A DNA stretch of 64,000 bases from a virus, in the IMG/VR virus record IMGVR_UViG_3300037294_000266, positions 186,001 to 250,000 of that record. One strand, written 5' to 3'. Shown here one piece after another: positions 19,401 through 28,243 of this stretch (position 1 is its first letter; each line of letters begins with the position of its first letter). The notes under the pieces are model-generated. The model made no database searches. It was not told where the DNA came from and saw nothing but the letters and a program-made list of their open reading frames with translations. Both the position numbers and the translations under genes were made by a program.

Positions 19401-22400
19401 CTGGGCTCGCCGTAAAGAAATCGGTCAGGATGCCAAAGATAAAGTCGCAGGTAAGTTTGACAATATCAAAGGCCTCTTTGGTAAAGGCGGTGCTTTGGCC
19501 GGACTGCTTGGTGGGGCGGGCGGTGAAGAAGATGGCGAAGAAGGTGGTGGGATCATGGATTCCATCGGAGACTTCATTGGCGGTGGGCGTGACGGTAAAG
19601 ACGGTCGCAGTGGACGAGGTGGCAGAACAGCACGGCGTCGTGCAGGACGTACTGGGAAGCTAGGCAAGATTGCTAACTGGGGTGGTCGCCAACTTGACAA
19701 GATGGGCAAATTCGGTAAGGCTGTTAAGTTCGGGGCTAAAGCAACCAAAGGACTTGGTCAAGCTGCTTGGTGGTTAACCAAAAACACTGCTAAGTTAGGG
19801 TGGGGCGCTGCTAAGTTTGGCGGACGTATCCTGGGCAGTCAAGCGCTACGTACAGGTGCCATGTTCGCTGGGCGAATGGCTCTGGGTGCTCTAATGGGTG
19901 CTGCCGGTCTAGTGAGCGCTCCAGTACTGGCAGGCATTGCCGTAGTAGGTGGTGTGATTGCAGTTGGGTCGATCATCTACAACATGTCTAAGGATGAACT
20001 ACCTCCACTGACTCGCTTACGGATGGCGCAGTACGGTATCAAGCCAGCGGCGGACTCTGAAAAGGTCAAACAACTCCTGGCGCTTGAGAAACTCTTTGCT
20101 CAAGGAACATCTGTCGATTCAGAGAACAAGGCTAAGTTGGATACTAACTCCATCCCTCTTAACAAAATAGCCGAGATCTTTAAGATCGATATGGAAGTAC
20201 CCATGGAAGAGAACGATGCCATGCGGCGGCTGTCGGAATACCTGAAAGGGCGGTTCTCGGCAGTGTTCTTGGCTCACGTGTCTAATTACTACGCTCTCAC
20301 TAAGTCGCTCGATCTTGCAGCGGTGGACAGTAAGGTAACGGGTAAAGCCGCGTTAGAGTTCTTGGGCAAAGTAGCCATGAAGGATCAGACTGTCGTATTC
20401 GATGCGATGATCAGTCCGTTTGACGATGATGATTTGGACATGGACTCTGGCGACGTCGAGGATATTTACGACGAAGCTAAAGAACTTATCGAAGAAGCTA
20501 TCGAGAAGGGTGGAGATACCGACTCTGCTGCTGAGAAACATGCAGACGCAGTCAAGAAAGGTATCGTTGCAGGTACTTCCGTAGCTGTAGGGACGGGCGT
20601 AGCAGCGACAACCGCTAGTGCGGCTAAGAAGGCCGAGTTGGCCAGTAGTGGTAAGAACTTCACGGGTGGCGGTAAAGCTACTGCTGAAGGTGTTAGCGGG
20701 GCTGTTAAGGCATCTGCTATACTTGTAGGCGGTGCTGCTGGTGCAACCGTGATGGTAGCTGCTGCTGCTAACATGCAAGCGCGTTCTACAGAGCTCGACG
20801 ATGGCAAGTCTATCCGGTACCGTGCATACGGTCTAACGGATATGTCAGAGTCTAAAATCGGTCACTTGTCTCAGTTGGAAGGCTTTTGCTATCCGTTGGT
20901 TACGTACAGTGCCGAAGGACAAGCTAATCTCAAGGACGAAGCTCTTGCGTATGCTGAGGCTGAGAAGATCTTTTCTCCAGTGGGTGAGGAAGCTGAAAAC
21001 GTATACGTCTGGTTCCACCGTCGTTTTCTACCGGTGTTCCTGACGTACTGTACCGAAGTGAGAGCGCGTGCTAATATCGACGCTGCCGATGCTTCGAAAC
21101 GGATGAAGCCATCTGACTTCCTTGAAGTTCTTCGTGCTACTGTACGGGCTCATGACAGCGCCGGCATTCCTGTCTGGGACATCGACAATTCGCCATGGAA
21201 CGGCTACTACATGAACGACGAACCAGAGTCTGTCAACGATGCTCTGTATTCACTGTCACTTAAAATTAAGGATAAGACCGTAACCGAATCGACCGTTGCT
21301 AACAAAGGACGTACTCGAGGACCTGACGGAGAATACACGGACGAAGATCCTAACCAAACCAACAAACCTGCTTCGGCGAGTAATTCATCGTCTGGTGCAA
21401 GTGGTGGCAGTGGGAATGAAAGTGGCAAGAAGGATGAACCAGGGATCCTGGGTAATCTTTGGAATGGGTTCAAGTCTGCAATTGGGATTGAGAGTAAAAC
21501 TCCTCAATCCCCATCGACCCAAACCGGAGGAGGAGGCGCTACAGGTCCTACTTCTATCTCAGGAGGCCTTCCTGTAAACCATCCAGGTGGTGGATCAGGC
21601 GGCAGTATCAATGACATCCCACAACCTACAGGTACGGATTGGCAGAGCAACGCTGCTACCATCATGGCAGCGGCCAATATGGTCGGTGTAGATCCTTCAC
21701 TAGCAGCCAGTATCGCCGGTGTAGAATCTGGTTACAATCCGACTGCCAGACCTTGGTCGAAGAAAGAACAGCGGTATCTTTCATCAGCAGCAGGTTACTT
21801 CCAAGTCATTAATGACACCTGGAAAGAACTGATGGGTAAGTATGGTTCTAAGTACGGCATCGATCCTAACGCAACCCAGATGGATCCTCGCGCCAATGCT
21901 CTTTTAGGATTGGAATATATCCGAGAGAATACTGAAGCTATTGGAGGAGTCGTCAAACGTGGTGTGACGGACACCGATGTTTACCTAGGGCACTTCCTTG
22001 GGACAGGTGGGGCCAAGCGTTTCCTTGCAGCGCCGCAGGGCGATCCGGCCATCAATCATGTCGGTGCAGATCAAGCCAGTGCCAACAAAGCTATCTTCTA
22101 CGATCGCGGTGGTCGTCCACGAACTGTGGCTGCTGTGTGGTCTGACTTTGATGCCAAATTGAAGAAACACCGCCAGCCCGATGCCCCTCAAATTGCAGCA
22201 ACTGCACGAGGGGCTCCGTTACCAGTAGAAGCAGTGAGTACTGAGACACCCGCAGCCGTAGCAGCCGCCATACCAAGCGATACACCCTCGCTGGTTAAAG
22301 GCACTGATACTGCAAGCACCACAAGTGCAAATACTGTGGCAGAAGCCTCCGCTCCTTCAGTTGATCAGAATCTGGCTACTAAAGCAGACGAACGTCAGGT

Positions 22401-22710
22401 GAATAACTCCACTGCCACGCTTGCAGTGTCGGCTCGGATTGCAGAGGCTCAAAGTTCTAATCAGGCTAAGGCTTCGGCCGATACCTACGGCGGGATGGAT
22501 AAGGGGATGAGTCAGCTACTTGGTGTGAACGAGGCTCAACTCGAGCAGCTTATCACACTGGTTACGTTGATGCGCGATGGTAACGTTACACTGCCGAATG
22601 CTTCGGGACCCGCTACTAATCTAGTGGCGTCTACCAAGACTACGCAGAACCCGTCCATCAATACCGCCCAACCCGCTAAAAAGAGCACCGTCTCAGTGGC
22701 TCGCGCGTAA
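16498..22710 (+). CDS. Giant virion-associated lytic transglycosylase protein (phiKZ gp181-like), 2070 aa
   Basis: Very large structural protein expected in the tail or inner virion that opens the peptidoglycan during entry. Residues about 1713-1895 form an SLT-type lysozyme domain: AASIAGVESGYNPTA holds the catalytic Glu, followed by AAGYFQVINDTWKEL and an ALLGLEYI stretch. The N-terminal 900 residues are charged and helical. Residues about 1115-1165 and 1360-1425 are long Ala/Gly-rich hydrophobic segments that could insert into a membrane. A Gly/Ser-rich linker (around 1620-1660) precedes the enzyme domain. Size and position next to the beta' gene match phiKZ gp181. A CNCSCDG cysteine patch near residue 740 is odd for a virion protein. 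Confidence 0.85.
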   Translation: MAKKGDIDLDQINLDDFDFDIPEFQDDSPVSDKSRSPAGRVTTGIIKGAKDEVASLAGMRKALMFALPSGYGLAADTIEDVSSDVRSLYDKITGEQPDLIRGGKSFGRKAMATIGNRALPKKLADRLNNAFEKDDDYKVKSSADYKREQEESDLAGLAEIFKAKGSVDEERAKQDSVNRLEDRALEQVRFKTNVQALTSINKSMARLVGYQDKVTARYQQKMLELTYRHYATTRQMNDMMTESMSKHSQILEKIRHNTALPEAVKIRGSEMFKQMAHQRLMGSGLNTVSNFTQNYGKQVIGNVSGMIQGIIDPLRDASQATDMEGIDRVNLGGQAVGSAIGSGIRDYAAIHAAPFLARNKTIARGGEKLRNAFTGLPQRVNEYAQSETEGTGFRSTMTQMFKQFLPKYQQDNSTGVKAVSKLDEIATFDSIARRSLIEIIPGYLSEIAHWSKIAVTGEKNAEKQVYNVTRGGFTSEKENLSDVGRQIFTRSERESLRSAAEDFLKEIGGDTMSGRAQRALKQKILDELANGLDLVPSRLIKREQYVNVPEPVVDEIVSLIGDTFNIDEDGRSMDDSTGAKERFNGIREKFLNMSSMIPAIGDRIRIFSDVLGLDSMRKLGYVERNAKSRQDNINTNRAWSDILDEDDEDSAKRDEEGRKDASDKSTRAGRRGNKRGKGDGDLTRRADRADHMASNRVAETSRLGGLEKYLGDKSTLITLVRESRDFHSETVELLKQLTNCSCDGVGGSKSDMDWKSASKESLVNRFAGATEAINKHAKKSSDKLGQFKATAQDIWIQGDDHPALEEWRMKAGQYRDKTTGATIKKWDDIKGDVVDVRNKTVARYNDLMENAVVVNGKGNVVKKASELFTRFKMSQAGAATQAAATHVSAKGAELSSFASKEGRKFKPRVKKMMKFFTGEKAGADISSELTGNHEDDMLTIALRSAQLQYQTLKEVTQEKVRKGSYKDLWARRKEIGQDAKDKVAGKFDNIKGLFGKGGALAGLLGGAGGEEDGEEGGGIMDSIGDFIGGGRDGKDGRSGRGGRTARRRAGRTGKLGKIANWGGRQLDKMGKFGKAVKFGAKATKGLGQAAWWLTKNTAKLGWGAAKFGGRILGSQALRTGAMFAGRMALGALMGAAGLVSAPVLAGIAVVGGVIAVGSIIYNMSKDELPPLTRLRMAQYGIKPAADSEKVKQLLALEKLFAQGTSVDSENKAKLDTNSIPLNKIAEIFKIDMEVPMEENDAMRRLSEYLKGRFSAVFLAHVSNYYALTKSLDLAAVDSKVTGKAALEFLGKVAMKDQTVVFDAMISPFDDDDLDMDSGDVEDIYDEAKELIEEAIEKGGDTDSAAEKHADAVKKGIVAGTSVAVGTGVAATTASAAKKAELASSGKNFTGGGKATAEGVSGAVKASAILVGGAAGATVMVAAAANMQARSTELDDGKSIRYRAYGLTDMSESKIGHLSQLEGFCYPLVTYSAEGQANLKDEALAYAEAEKIFSPVGEEAENVYVWFHRRFLPVFLTYCTEVRARANIDAADASKRMKPSDFLEVLRATVRAHDSAGIPVWDIDNSPWNGYYMNDEPESVNDALYSLSLKIKDKTVTESTVANKGRTRGPDGEYTDEDPNQTNKPASASNSSSGASGGSGNESGKKDEPGILGNLWNGFKSAIGIESKTPQSPSTQTGGGGATGPTSISGGLPVNHPGGGSGGSINDIPQPTGTDWQSNAATIMAAANMVGVDPSLAASIAGVESGYNPTARPWSKKEQRYLSSAAGYFQVINDTWKELMGKYGSKYGIDPNATQMDPRANALLGLEYIRENTEAIGGVVKRGVTDTDVYLGHFLGTGGAKRFLAAPQGDPAINHVGADQASANKAIFYDRGGRPRTVAAVWSDFDAKLKKHRQPDAPQIAATARGAPLPVEAVSTETPAAVAAAIPSDTPSLVKGTDTASTTSANTVAEASAPSVDQNLATKADERQVNNSTATLAVSARIAEAQSSNQAKASADTYGGMDKGMSQLLGVNEAQLEQLITLVTLMRDGNVTLPNASGPATNLVASTKTTQNPSINTAQPAKKSTVSVARA

Positions 22711-22715
22711 CTCAT

Positions 22716-22741
22716 AGGTGAGAGGGGCGACCCTCTCACCT
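22716..22741 (+). terminator. Rho-independent terminator
   Basis: 11-bp stem AGGTGAGAGGG / CCCTCTCACCT immediately after the stop of the 2070-aa gene, followed by TTTATTTTCTT on the plus strand. Confidence 0.75.
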
Positions 22742-22763
22742 TTATTTTCTTCAGAGGTTAGGT

Positions 22764-24869
22764 ATGGACAACATTCTGGATGATACCTGGGTAAAGTCAG
22801 CGTTCTGGCTACCTACTGATCAGGTCGACGGTGGGAACAGTGCTATCGTCAACCGTATCTATTCGACATCAATGCAGAAAGCTACTGACACAACACTCGG
22901 TGGTAATTTCGTAATCAATCCGCTTCCACAGTTCACTCGTTATGCCGACCTGAAACACAACATTTTCAGTAACGCCAATGGTCGAGGCAACACCACGTTA
23001 ATTCCTAATGTGTCACGCTCTAATAAAACATCGAGCTCGTCATCTAATGGCATGGGCCGTGTGTATTCTGAGAAGTACGACGACAACATGCAGGTGGTCC
23101 ATTTCAGAATGGGGTTCCCGCAGTTCAACAGTCTTACTTCGTTCTATGCGAACTACTATTCGATCCCTGCCGCTTCAATGGCACGGTCTGGCCGAGCCCC
23201 AGGGTTCTTCTATACCTTGGGGTACGCGGTAGGTTCGGTTGCAACCATTCCAGCCATGCCATTCATCTTTGCTGGCAAGGTAATGAAGTTCTTCCTCCGT
23301 CGTCCGGCGAGTAAGTATTATTACCTCAAACACAGCATGCTTCCATACTGGAGCGCTGTGTCATCCATGACCAACGGCATTGCCGCTACTATGGGCATCA
23401 TGCCACGTCCTCTGTATGAAGGTAACAAAGCGCTATACGAGAAAGACACAGGCCTTGAAGACGGCGATATCGCCGGCTACCATAAACTGATCCCAAGCAT
23501 CTATCGTAAGAACGGCGGTATCGACGTTTTTGCTGTGGCGCAGCGCGGACAGTTGCTGGTTAACATGCGCCGTGAACTCTTGAGCGAACAGTTAGACAAA
23601 CAAACTACTCGTGAGGGTGTTCGTGAGACGTTCAAGAAGATCATGTACGGCGACGACATGTCCAATGTCTACGCAGCTGCCACCAAAGCGTCTTCTACGT
23701 ATGAAGACTACATGGAAGCTTGGCGCGGTAGTGAGTTACTAGGTAAGGTAGCCACGAAGGTCGATGCGGATACAGGCGAGATCACCATTGATGAAGGAGA
23801 GAGCGTCGGCCTTGAACAGGTAGGTCGTGTCGATGATGGGTTCTTCAATCGTCTTGGTGAAGCGTTTAAGTCTGAGCGACGCATGGGTTCTGACTTCTTG
23901 TCATTACGTGTAGATTTCACAGGCACTCAGACCGAGTCGTTTAACAACTCGGCCAAAGAACCTTCCATTAGCGGACAGATCAACAGCATTTCAGCCTCGG
24001 CTCGTGAAACTCGATTCAGTATGTTTGATGGCAATATCGATGGAGCGGGAATCATTGGCGGGGCATTGGGGGCGTTCAAGGATCTAGCGAGCGGATTAGG
24101 TGAAGGATTCGGCGTGCAAGGACTTGCTCAGTTGGCTGGTAATGCCTTCGTCGATATCCCTAAGGTGTGGGATAGTTCTAGCTGTGACTTTAACAAGCTC
24201 ACGTTGAACATCCCACTACGATCTCCATATGGAGATCCGTTGTCACGGCTGCAGAACCTTATATTCCCAATGTGTTGTCTGTTTGCAATGTCAGTACCAC
24301 TGGCAACAGGTAAGCAGTCTCACACCGCGCCATTCCTGATCGAGTACTTCGCTCAAGGCCGAGCTCACTCGCGGCTGGCCATGGTTGAAAGCTTGACCAT
24401 GACGCGGGGGGTTGGTGATATCGGTTGGAACAATACCGGTGGGTTCTTGGGAGTTGATGTTCAGTTAGGTCTACTTGATCTTACTAACGCTATCAACATG
24501 CCGATTAATCCTTCCATGGAATTGTCAGAACGTGTAATCCAAGCTGCTGGCTATGGTACAGGCGCTGCGATCTCTTGGTTCGGTGGCGGTAATGCTGGTT
24601 CTGGTGGAGAATCTGGCGCTGCGGTGGCCAGTGCTCTTCTCGGCTCCACTTACGATGATGACAACAACTATTCAGACTACCTGGCTATCTTAGCAGGAAC
24701 GCCTCTAGAAGCTGAGATAAATGCGCTTCGTAAATGGGCAGTTCGACTAGCAAGGCAACAGGCTGCATTCGATGATGCTCATTCTCCTGAGCGCATGGCA
24801 ATGTGGGCAGGAGAGACGCTCGTTGGCGAAGTTGCCAAAGCGTTCTCCATGGCTACAGATCGACAATGA
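22764..24869 (+). CDS. Probable virion structural protein (phiKZ gp182-like position), 701 aa
   Basis: Plus-strand gene directly after the giant lytic protein, with GAGGTTAGGT before the ATG. No enzyme motif is visible. There are hydrophobic stretches around residues 150-175 (FYTLGYAVGSVATIPAMPFIFAGKVMKFF) and 490-510 (LQNLIFPMCCLFAMSVPLATG), which could be membrane-active segments of an ejected or tail protein. The family is not recognised by motif; a structural role is inferred from synteny with phiKZ. Confidence 0.7.
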   Translation: MDNILDDTWVKSAFWLPTDQVDGGNSAIVNRIYSTSMQKATDTTLGGNFVINPLPQFTRYADLKHNIFSNANGRGNTTLIPNVSRSNKTSSSSSNGMGRVYSEKYDDNMQVVHFRMGFPQFNSLTSFYANYYSIPAASMARSGRAPGFFYTLGYAVGSVATIPAMPFIFAGKVMKFFLRRPASKYYYLKHSMLPYWSAVSSMTNGIAATMGIMPRPLYEGNKALYEKDTGLEDGDIAGYHKLIPSIYRKNGGIDVFAVAQRGQLLVNMRRELLSEQLDKQTTREGVRETFKKIMYGDDMSNVYAAATKASSTYEDYMEAWRGSELLGKVATKVDADTGEITIDEGESVGLEQVGRVDDGFFNRLGEAFKSERRMGSDFLSLRVDFTGTQTESFNNSAKEPSISGQINSISASARETRFSMFDGNIDGAGIIGGALGAFKDLASGLGEGFGVQGLAQLAGNAFVDIPKVWDSSSCDFNKLTLNIPLRSPYGDPLSRLQNLIFPMCCLFAMSVPLATGKQSHTAPFLIEYFAQGRAHSRLAMVESLTMTRGVGDIGWNNTGGFLGVDVQLGLLDLTNAINMPINPSMELSERVIQAAGYGTGAAISWFGGGNAGSGGESGAAVASALLGSTYDDDNNYSDYLAILAGTPLEAEINALRKWAVRLARQQAAFDDAHSPERMAMWAGETLVGEVAKAFSMATDRQ

Positions 24870-24875
24870 CACGGC

Positions 24876-24905
24876 ATACAGGGAGGGCGTTTGCCCTCCC
24901 TGTAT
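24876..24905. terminator. Bidirectional terminator between convergent genes
   Basis: 13-bp stem ATACAGGGAGGGC / GCCCTCCCTGTAT with a 4-nt loop, between the stops of 22764-24869 (+) and 24910-25911 (-). The stem resembles the one at 4549-4578. Confidence 0.75.
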
Positions 24906-24909
24906 GTTG

Positions 24910-25911
24910 TTATGCCACACTCACCATCAAAGGATATTGCTCACGTGTAATCTCTGCAATGGTTGCTTCTGGATAATGTCGGGCAAGTTGTACAGCATGA
25001 CCTATTTCGTCATCAAGTTCCAGTAGTCGTTTGACATCGTCAGACATCGTAGCGATGTACTTCATGTCGATAATGTCTGTACCATTCTGATCGTAGAGAT
25101 ACCACCGAGGGTCGAGTTCCTTCATTTTGCCAATGAGTTCCACGGAAGTATCTTCCATAGACTGACCTAGGTTACCAGGCAGTTTGAACCTTGACAAGAA
25201 CGTAGGTATAAAATCAGGTTGACAGGCCATGATTTCATCTTTAGGTAGGTTATCGAACAGATGATTAAGCGATGTCATCTCACCAGCGTATGCTACTGTA
25301 GGTGTAATGAACCGAAGTGCCTGCTGATAAACTTCCACGTCAACGAAATCACGTACGATTCCAATGTATTCGCCAACGCCTTCTTCTACAGCAGTAGCTA
25401 ACGTCCCAGCCCAAACCGCTGCTTCATAACCAATGTTGACGTACTCGGTTATATCAACATACTCGGTCAGCGAACCAATCAATCCAGTGAGTTCACTGTA
25501 CGCCATGATATTGGTCGGGTCACCGTATTGGATCTGATACGCGACATCACCAGCAGTGGTCTGTACTTTGGTGATGAACTCGGGACTTAGATCTAAGAAC
25601 CCACCGGCTTTGTTAAGGATAGATTCGCTAGCAGACTTTAAGATACCGGCCCCCGAACTACCGAACATCCCCATACCAGCTTCCAACAATTGACGCCCTG
25701 TTGCACCCGAACTCTTCAGGTTCATAATGGCAGCAACACTTCGAGCGATGTTATTTGCACCACCGCCACGATCAATTAATTTCTCACCCATGCCTTTAGC
25801 AGCATCGAAAAGTTTATTAATCGGTTTAGTATCGGTTATCTCATACGCATCAGCAGATGTGAGTTCCTCAGACGCGTCTGTTTTGAAAAGTGGGGAGGCG
25901 ATTAAGCTCAT
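24910..25911 (-). CDS. Unknown, possibly virion protein, 333 aa
   Basis: The start at 25911 (MSLIASPLF) is chosen because TGGAG lies 6 nt upstream; a longer reading from 25971 would run through the terminator hairpin at 25951-25972. The N-terminal half is Gly/Ala/Ser-rich (KSSGATGRQLLEAGMGMFGS), followed by an acidic helical half. No family recognised. A virion role is possible given the adjoining structural genes, but this is a guess. Confidence 0.65.
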   Translation of the reverse strand: MSLIASPLFKTDASEELTSADAYEITDTKPINKLFDAAKGMGEKLIDRGGGANNIARSVAAIMNLKSSGATGRQLLEAGMGMFGSSGAGILKSASESILNKAGGFLDLSPEFITKVQTTAGDVAYQIQYGDPTNIMAYSELTGLIGSLTEYVDITEYVNIGYEAAVWAGTLATAVEEGVGEYIGIVRDFVDVEVYQQALRFITPTVAYAGEMTSLNHLFDNLPKDEIMACQPDFIPTFLSRFKLPGNLGQSMEDTSVELIGKMKELDPRWYLYDQNGTDIIDMKYIATMSDDVKRLLELDDEIGHAVQLARHYPEATIAEITREQYPLMVSVA

Positions 25912-25950
25912 GTTGCACTCCAGACAAAGAAAAAAAGAAAGGAGATGGAA

Positions 25951-25972
25951 GATGGGGGCCGGAGCCCCCATC
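25951..25972 (-). terminator. Rho-independent terminator
   Basis: 9-bp stem GATGGGGGC / GCCCCCATC with a CGGA loop just beyond the stop of 25975-26544. On the minus strand a pyrimidine tract containing TTTCTTTTTTTCTTTG follows. Confidence 0.75.
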
Positions 25973-25974
25973 TA

Positions 25975-26544
25975 TCACTTCGGTGCTTGATCGGTTTGAC
26001 GATTCATCAAACCATCTGGACTGTTCAGATGAAACTCGATTTCATCGAGAATCTCTTTACGGATCACATTCAGATCGCCAGTGTTGATCAGCGCTGTACG
26101 TAACAACTGCCAGAAATCCAACTGCCACTGATGGTGAGTCAGGGGTTGGACACGGTCGCTGTATACGTAGTAGTGTGCCAGAGGCAGATCGTTTTCTTTT
26201 AACTGCTTTTGCAGTGTAGGATTCCGATCCAGCTTTTCCAACATGCCCAACTTAAACATCTTGTTGAACAGAGGATAGAGCTTACTTGGCATTTTCTTAC
26301 CAAGTTCGCGGGCGCGCAGACCTTTGATGATTCGAAACGAATCATCAGCAAAGCCGGTCTTCATGTAATACCACAGTCCTTCCAAAGTACGGAAGTGGCC
26401 GAAGTACGGGTGTTCAATATTACAGTCGCTCAAATTACTCAAGCCACGACCGAGGACAGTTGCCCCTCGGGTATAAACGTTGACATGACTCACTCCATCT
26501 TCCGACGGAATGAATTCTGATTTGGCTCGGGTGTCGGTAGACAT
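25975..26544 (-). CDS. NADAR (YbiA-like) domain protein, 189 aa
   Basis: Resembles the NADAR fold: GLSNLSDCNIEHPYFGHFRTLEGLWYY (about residues 34-60) matches the LSNF...T.E..Y region, with Glu55 at the conserved acidic position. RIIKGLRARELGKK matches the helix that follows, and a C-terminal HYYVYSDRV...W...LRTALI segment closes the domain. NADAR proteins act on ADP-ribose-linked substrates, and some remove ADP-ribose from guanine in DarTG-type systems. A phage copy could undo host DNA ADP-ribosylation or process NAD+ derivatives. The match is by eye; some typical C-terminal motifs (GxGxNxLG) are absent, so this is a divergent member at best. Confidence 0.55.
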   Translation of the reverse strand: MSTDTRAKSEFIPSEDGVSHVNVYTRGATVLGRGLSNLSDCNIEHPYFGHFRTLEGLWYYMKTGFADDSFRIIKGLRARELGKKMPSKLYPLFNKMFKLGMLEKLDRNPTLQKQLKENDLPLAHYYVYSDRVQPLTHHQWQLDFWQLLRTALINTGDLNVIRKEILDEIEFHLNSPDGLMNRQTDQAPK

Positions 26545-26579
26545 GGCGGTTTCCCATTAGTTGTCTGACGGCGGGACGA

Positions 26580-27158
26580 TTAATCGTCGATGGAGTGAGT
26601 GTGCCGGATTGAGCGCGAAGCAATTTCAGCGCGCTTATCGTGACTGCTCATGCCATGATCAACAATCTGTCCAACCACTTCGGAAACATCCTCTGCGGTG
26701 ATGTACTGGCCGTCTTCGTCATCGTCATAATCAATGATGTCTTGGTCAGAAGTCATCTTCCCACCAATCATGGCTTGCACAGAATCGATCTCAGTGTAGG
26801 GATTTTGGATTCTCCCTGAAGACACTTTAATCTTACGCCCGTCCCGAAGAATCAGTGTGGCATCCATAGAATACTCGAGAGGACCGAGTATCTGCACTGC
26901 CTTCTGAAATGTTTTCCAGGTGATTTCACGTTTAGCGATGGCCCGGTTGAAGTTATTTCGCTCCTGTCCGATGTCCTTTGCTGTCTTTCTGACTCGTGAT
27001 AATCGACTCTTCAGGAAGAGGGTGAGACGACGGTTCCAGCGATCCGGTCCCATGTCAACCTCAACAAGAATCAGACGAAACAATTTGGTGAGAGGGTTGT
27101 CGGCCTCCTTCACTAATTTGTCTTTCGCAATCATCATGCGTACTTGTTCTTTGCTCAT
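26580..27158 (-). CDS. Unknown phage protein, 192 aa
   Basis: Minus-strand frame upstream of the NADAR-like gene and probably in the same operon. It has a basic helical N-terminal half (residues 1-85) and an acidic C-terminal half with a DYDDDEDG run (about residues 142-149). No membrane segment or known motif. The start (MSKEQVRMM) follows CAGGTACTTACCAATG, a weak ribosome-binding site. Confidence 0.65.
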   Translation of the reverse strand: MSKEQVRMMIAKDKLVKEADNPLTKLFRLILVEVDMGPDRWNRRLTLFLKSRLSRVRKTAKDIGQERNNFNRAIAKREITWKTFQKAVQILGPLEYSMDATLILRDGRKIKVSSGRIQNPYTEIDSVQAMIGGKMTSDQDIIDYDDDEDGQYITAEDVSEVVGQIVDHGMSSHDKRAEIASRSIRHTHSIDD

Positions 27159-27176
27159 TGGTAAGTACCTGGGTGA

Positions 27177-27653
27177 TTATCGTGTACATTCTCTTGAGGC
27201 TATAATCAGCGCAAGGATGTCTTCGATAACAAAGTTACATTTCCGTTGGTAGTAAACACTGTCTGATTCATCAAGCTTCATGAATGCATCCAGTAACTTT
27301 ATGATGTAATGGCGGTGTTCACGTACCCAGTCTATAGGGTGTATCACATGATCCCCATCGCTGATGAACGTCTCGAGCACGGTGCTTCTATAGACCAATG
27401 GATTGCTCCATGGACCAGAGAAGTGTCTTGCCTCACTGACTACCACTGACGCGTCGATAAGACGTTCAGATAGCATGTCCAAATCATCGGACACTACAGA
27501 CAGTTTGACAACTCGAGCTTTGGGTATTGAGAAGTGCTTTGTTGTTAATTCATCTACATCTCCTAGTTGGTTGATAAGACTTTCATAAATAGTTTCGCCT
27601 TGGATCGGCTCCGGATGACGTCTCCACAGCCATTTAAAAAATGATTTAAGCAT
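27177..27653 (-). CDS. Unknown phage protein, 158 aa
   Basis: First gene of the minus-strand unit 24910-27653, starting from the divergent gap at 27654-27712. The N-terminus MLKSFFKWLWRRHPEP is short, basic and aromatic, perhaps membrane-associating, but there is no full transmembrane segment. Rest soluble; family not recognised. Confidence 0.6.
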   Translation of the reverse strand: MLKSFFKWLWRRHPEPIQGETIYESLINQLGDVDELTTKHFSIPKARVVKLSVVSDDLDMLSERLIDASVVVSEARHFSGPWSNPLVYRSTVLETFISDGDHVIHPIDWVREHRHYIIKLLDAFMKLDESDSVYYQRKCNFVIEDILALIIASRECTR

Positions 27654-27712
27654 GATGGCCCCATGTATGTTAGCCGATCTTATGATAAGACTAACCTTTT
27701 CGGAGAGTTCCG
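27654..27712. promoter_or_regulatory. Divergent promoter region
   Basis: 59-nt gap between divergent genes. It contains CATGTATGTTAG (TATG core), an imperfect palindrome TCTTATGATAAGA, and CGGAGAG as ribosome-binding site for the plus-strand gene. Probably holds promoters for both directions. Confidence 0.4.
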
Positions 27713-28243
27713 ATGTCCAGTATCATTCCACTTGATGACGACCTAATGCCGGTCGGCGACAACGAGTTCTTGGGTGAACCGCCCATGATCATTGACGAAT
27801 CGGTTGACCCGTCGGCGGTGATCAAGACCACTCAAAGCATTCGTATCGCCATGGCTAAGAAACACTTGCAAGCAGGTATTCCTACAGTCGGTGAAGAAAC
27901 ACGTGATTTCCTAATGCTTCTTCGAGACCTGGATGGTGCAGCACTGACCACCCGTAAGATCGATGTTGAAGAACGAAGCATCGGTGAGTCTGAACGTCTC
28001 GCTCAGGCACAGAACGAATTGCTACGCATGCTTAACGGCAGCAACCCATTCGTATCTATCGACCTTCCAGGCAGTCCTTCATTGATCACAGTACATCGTG
28101 AATCGACTTCAGGGCTATTGCCTAAACCGGTTCTGGTGCCAGGACTTACTGCTCAAGGGACTCAGCCGGTAGATACCGACAAGTTCCTCAATGCTATTTC
28201 CGAAGCAGAAAACGCTGCTCAGGAAGACGCCGACTCCGATTGA
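27713..28243 (+). CDS. Unknown phage protein, 176 aa
   Basis: Isolated plus-strand gene with CGGAGAG upstream of the ATG. The protein is acidic, begins with a low-complexity acidic stretch (PLDDDLMPVGDNEFLGEPP) and is otherwise helical. Its 3' end overlaps the 3' end of the convergent gene 28219-28992 by 25 nt. Acidic N-terminus and size would suit a small terminase-like or scaffold protein, but no family is recognised. Confidence 0.65.
   Translation: MSSIIPLDDDLMPVGDNEFLGEPPMIIDESVDPSAVIKTTQSIRIAMAKKHLQAGIPTVGEETRDFLMLLRDLDGAALTTRKIDVEERSIGESERLAQAQNELLRMLNGSNPFVSIDLPGSPSLITVHRESTSGLLPKPVLVPGLTAQGTQPVDTDKFLNAISEAENAAQEDADSD

Noticed and set aside
20353-20778. Minus-strand frames inside the 2070-aa gene
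   Set aside because: Ser/Ala-rich shadows of Gly/Ala-rich coding sequence; no start signals.
16498-22710. Giant protein as a tape-measure protein
   Set aside because: Length and hydrophobic segments would allow it, but the transglycosylase domain and the position next to the RNAP beta' gene fit the phiKZ gp181 type better; a combined role is not excluded.
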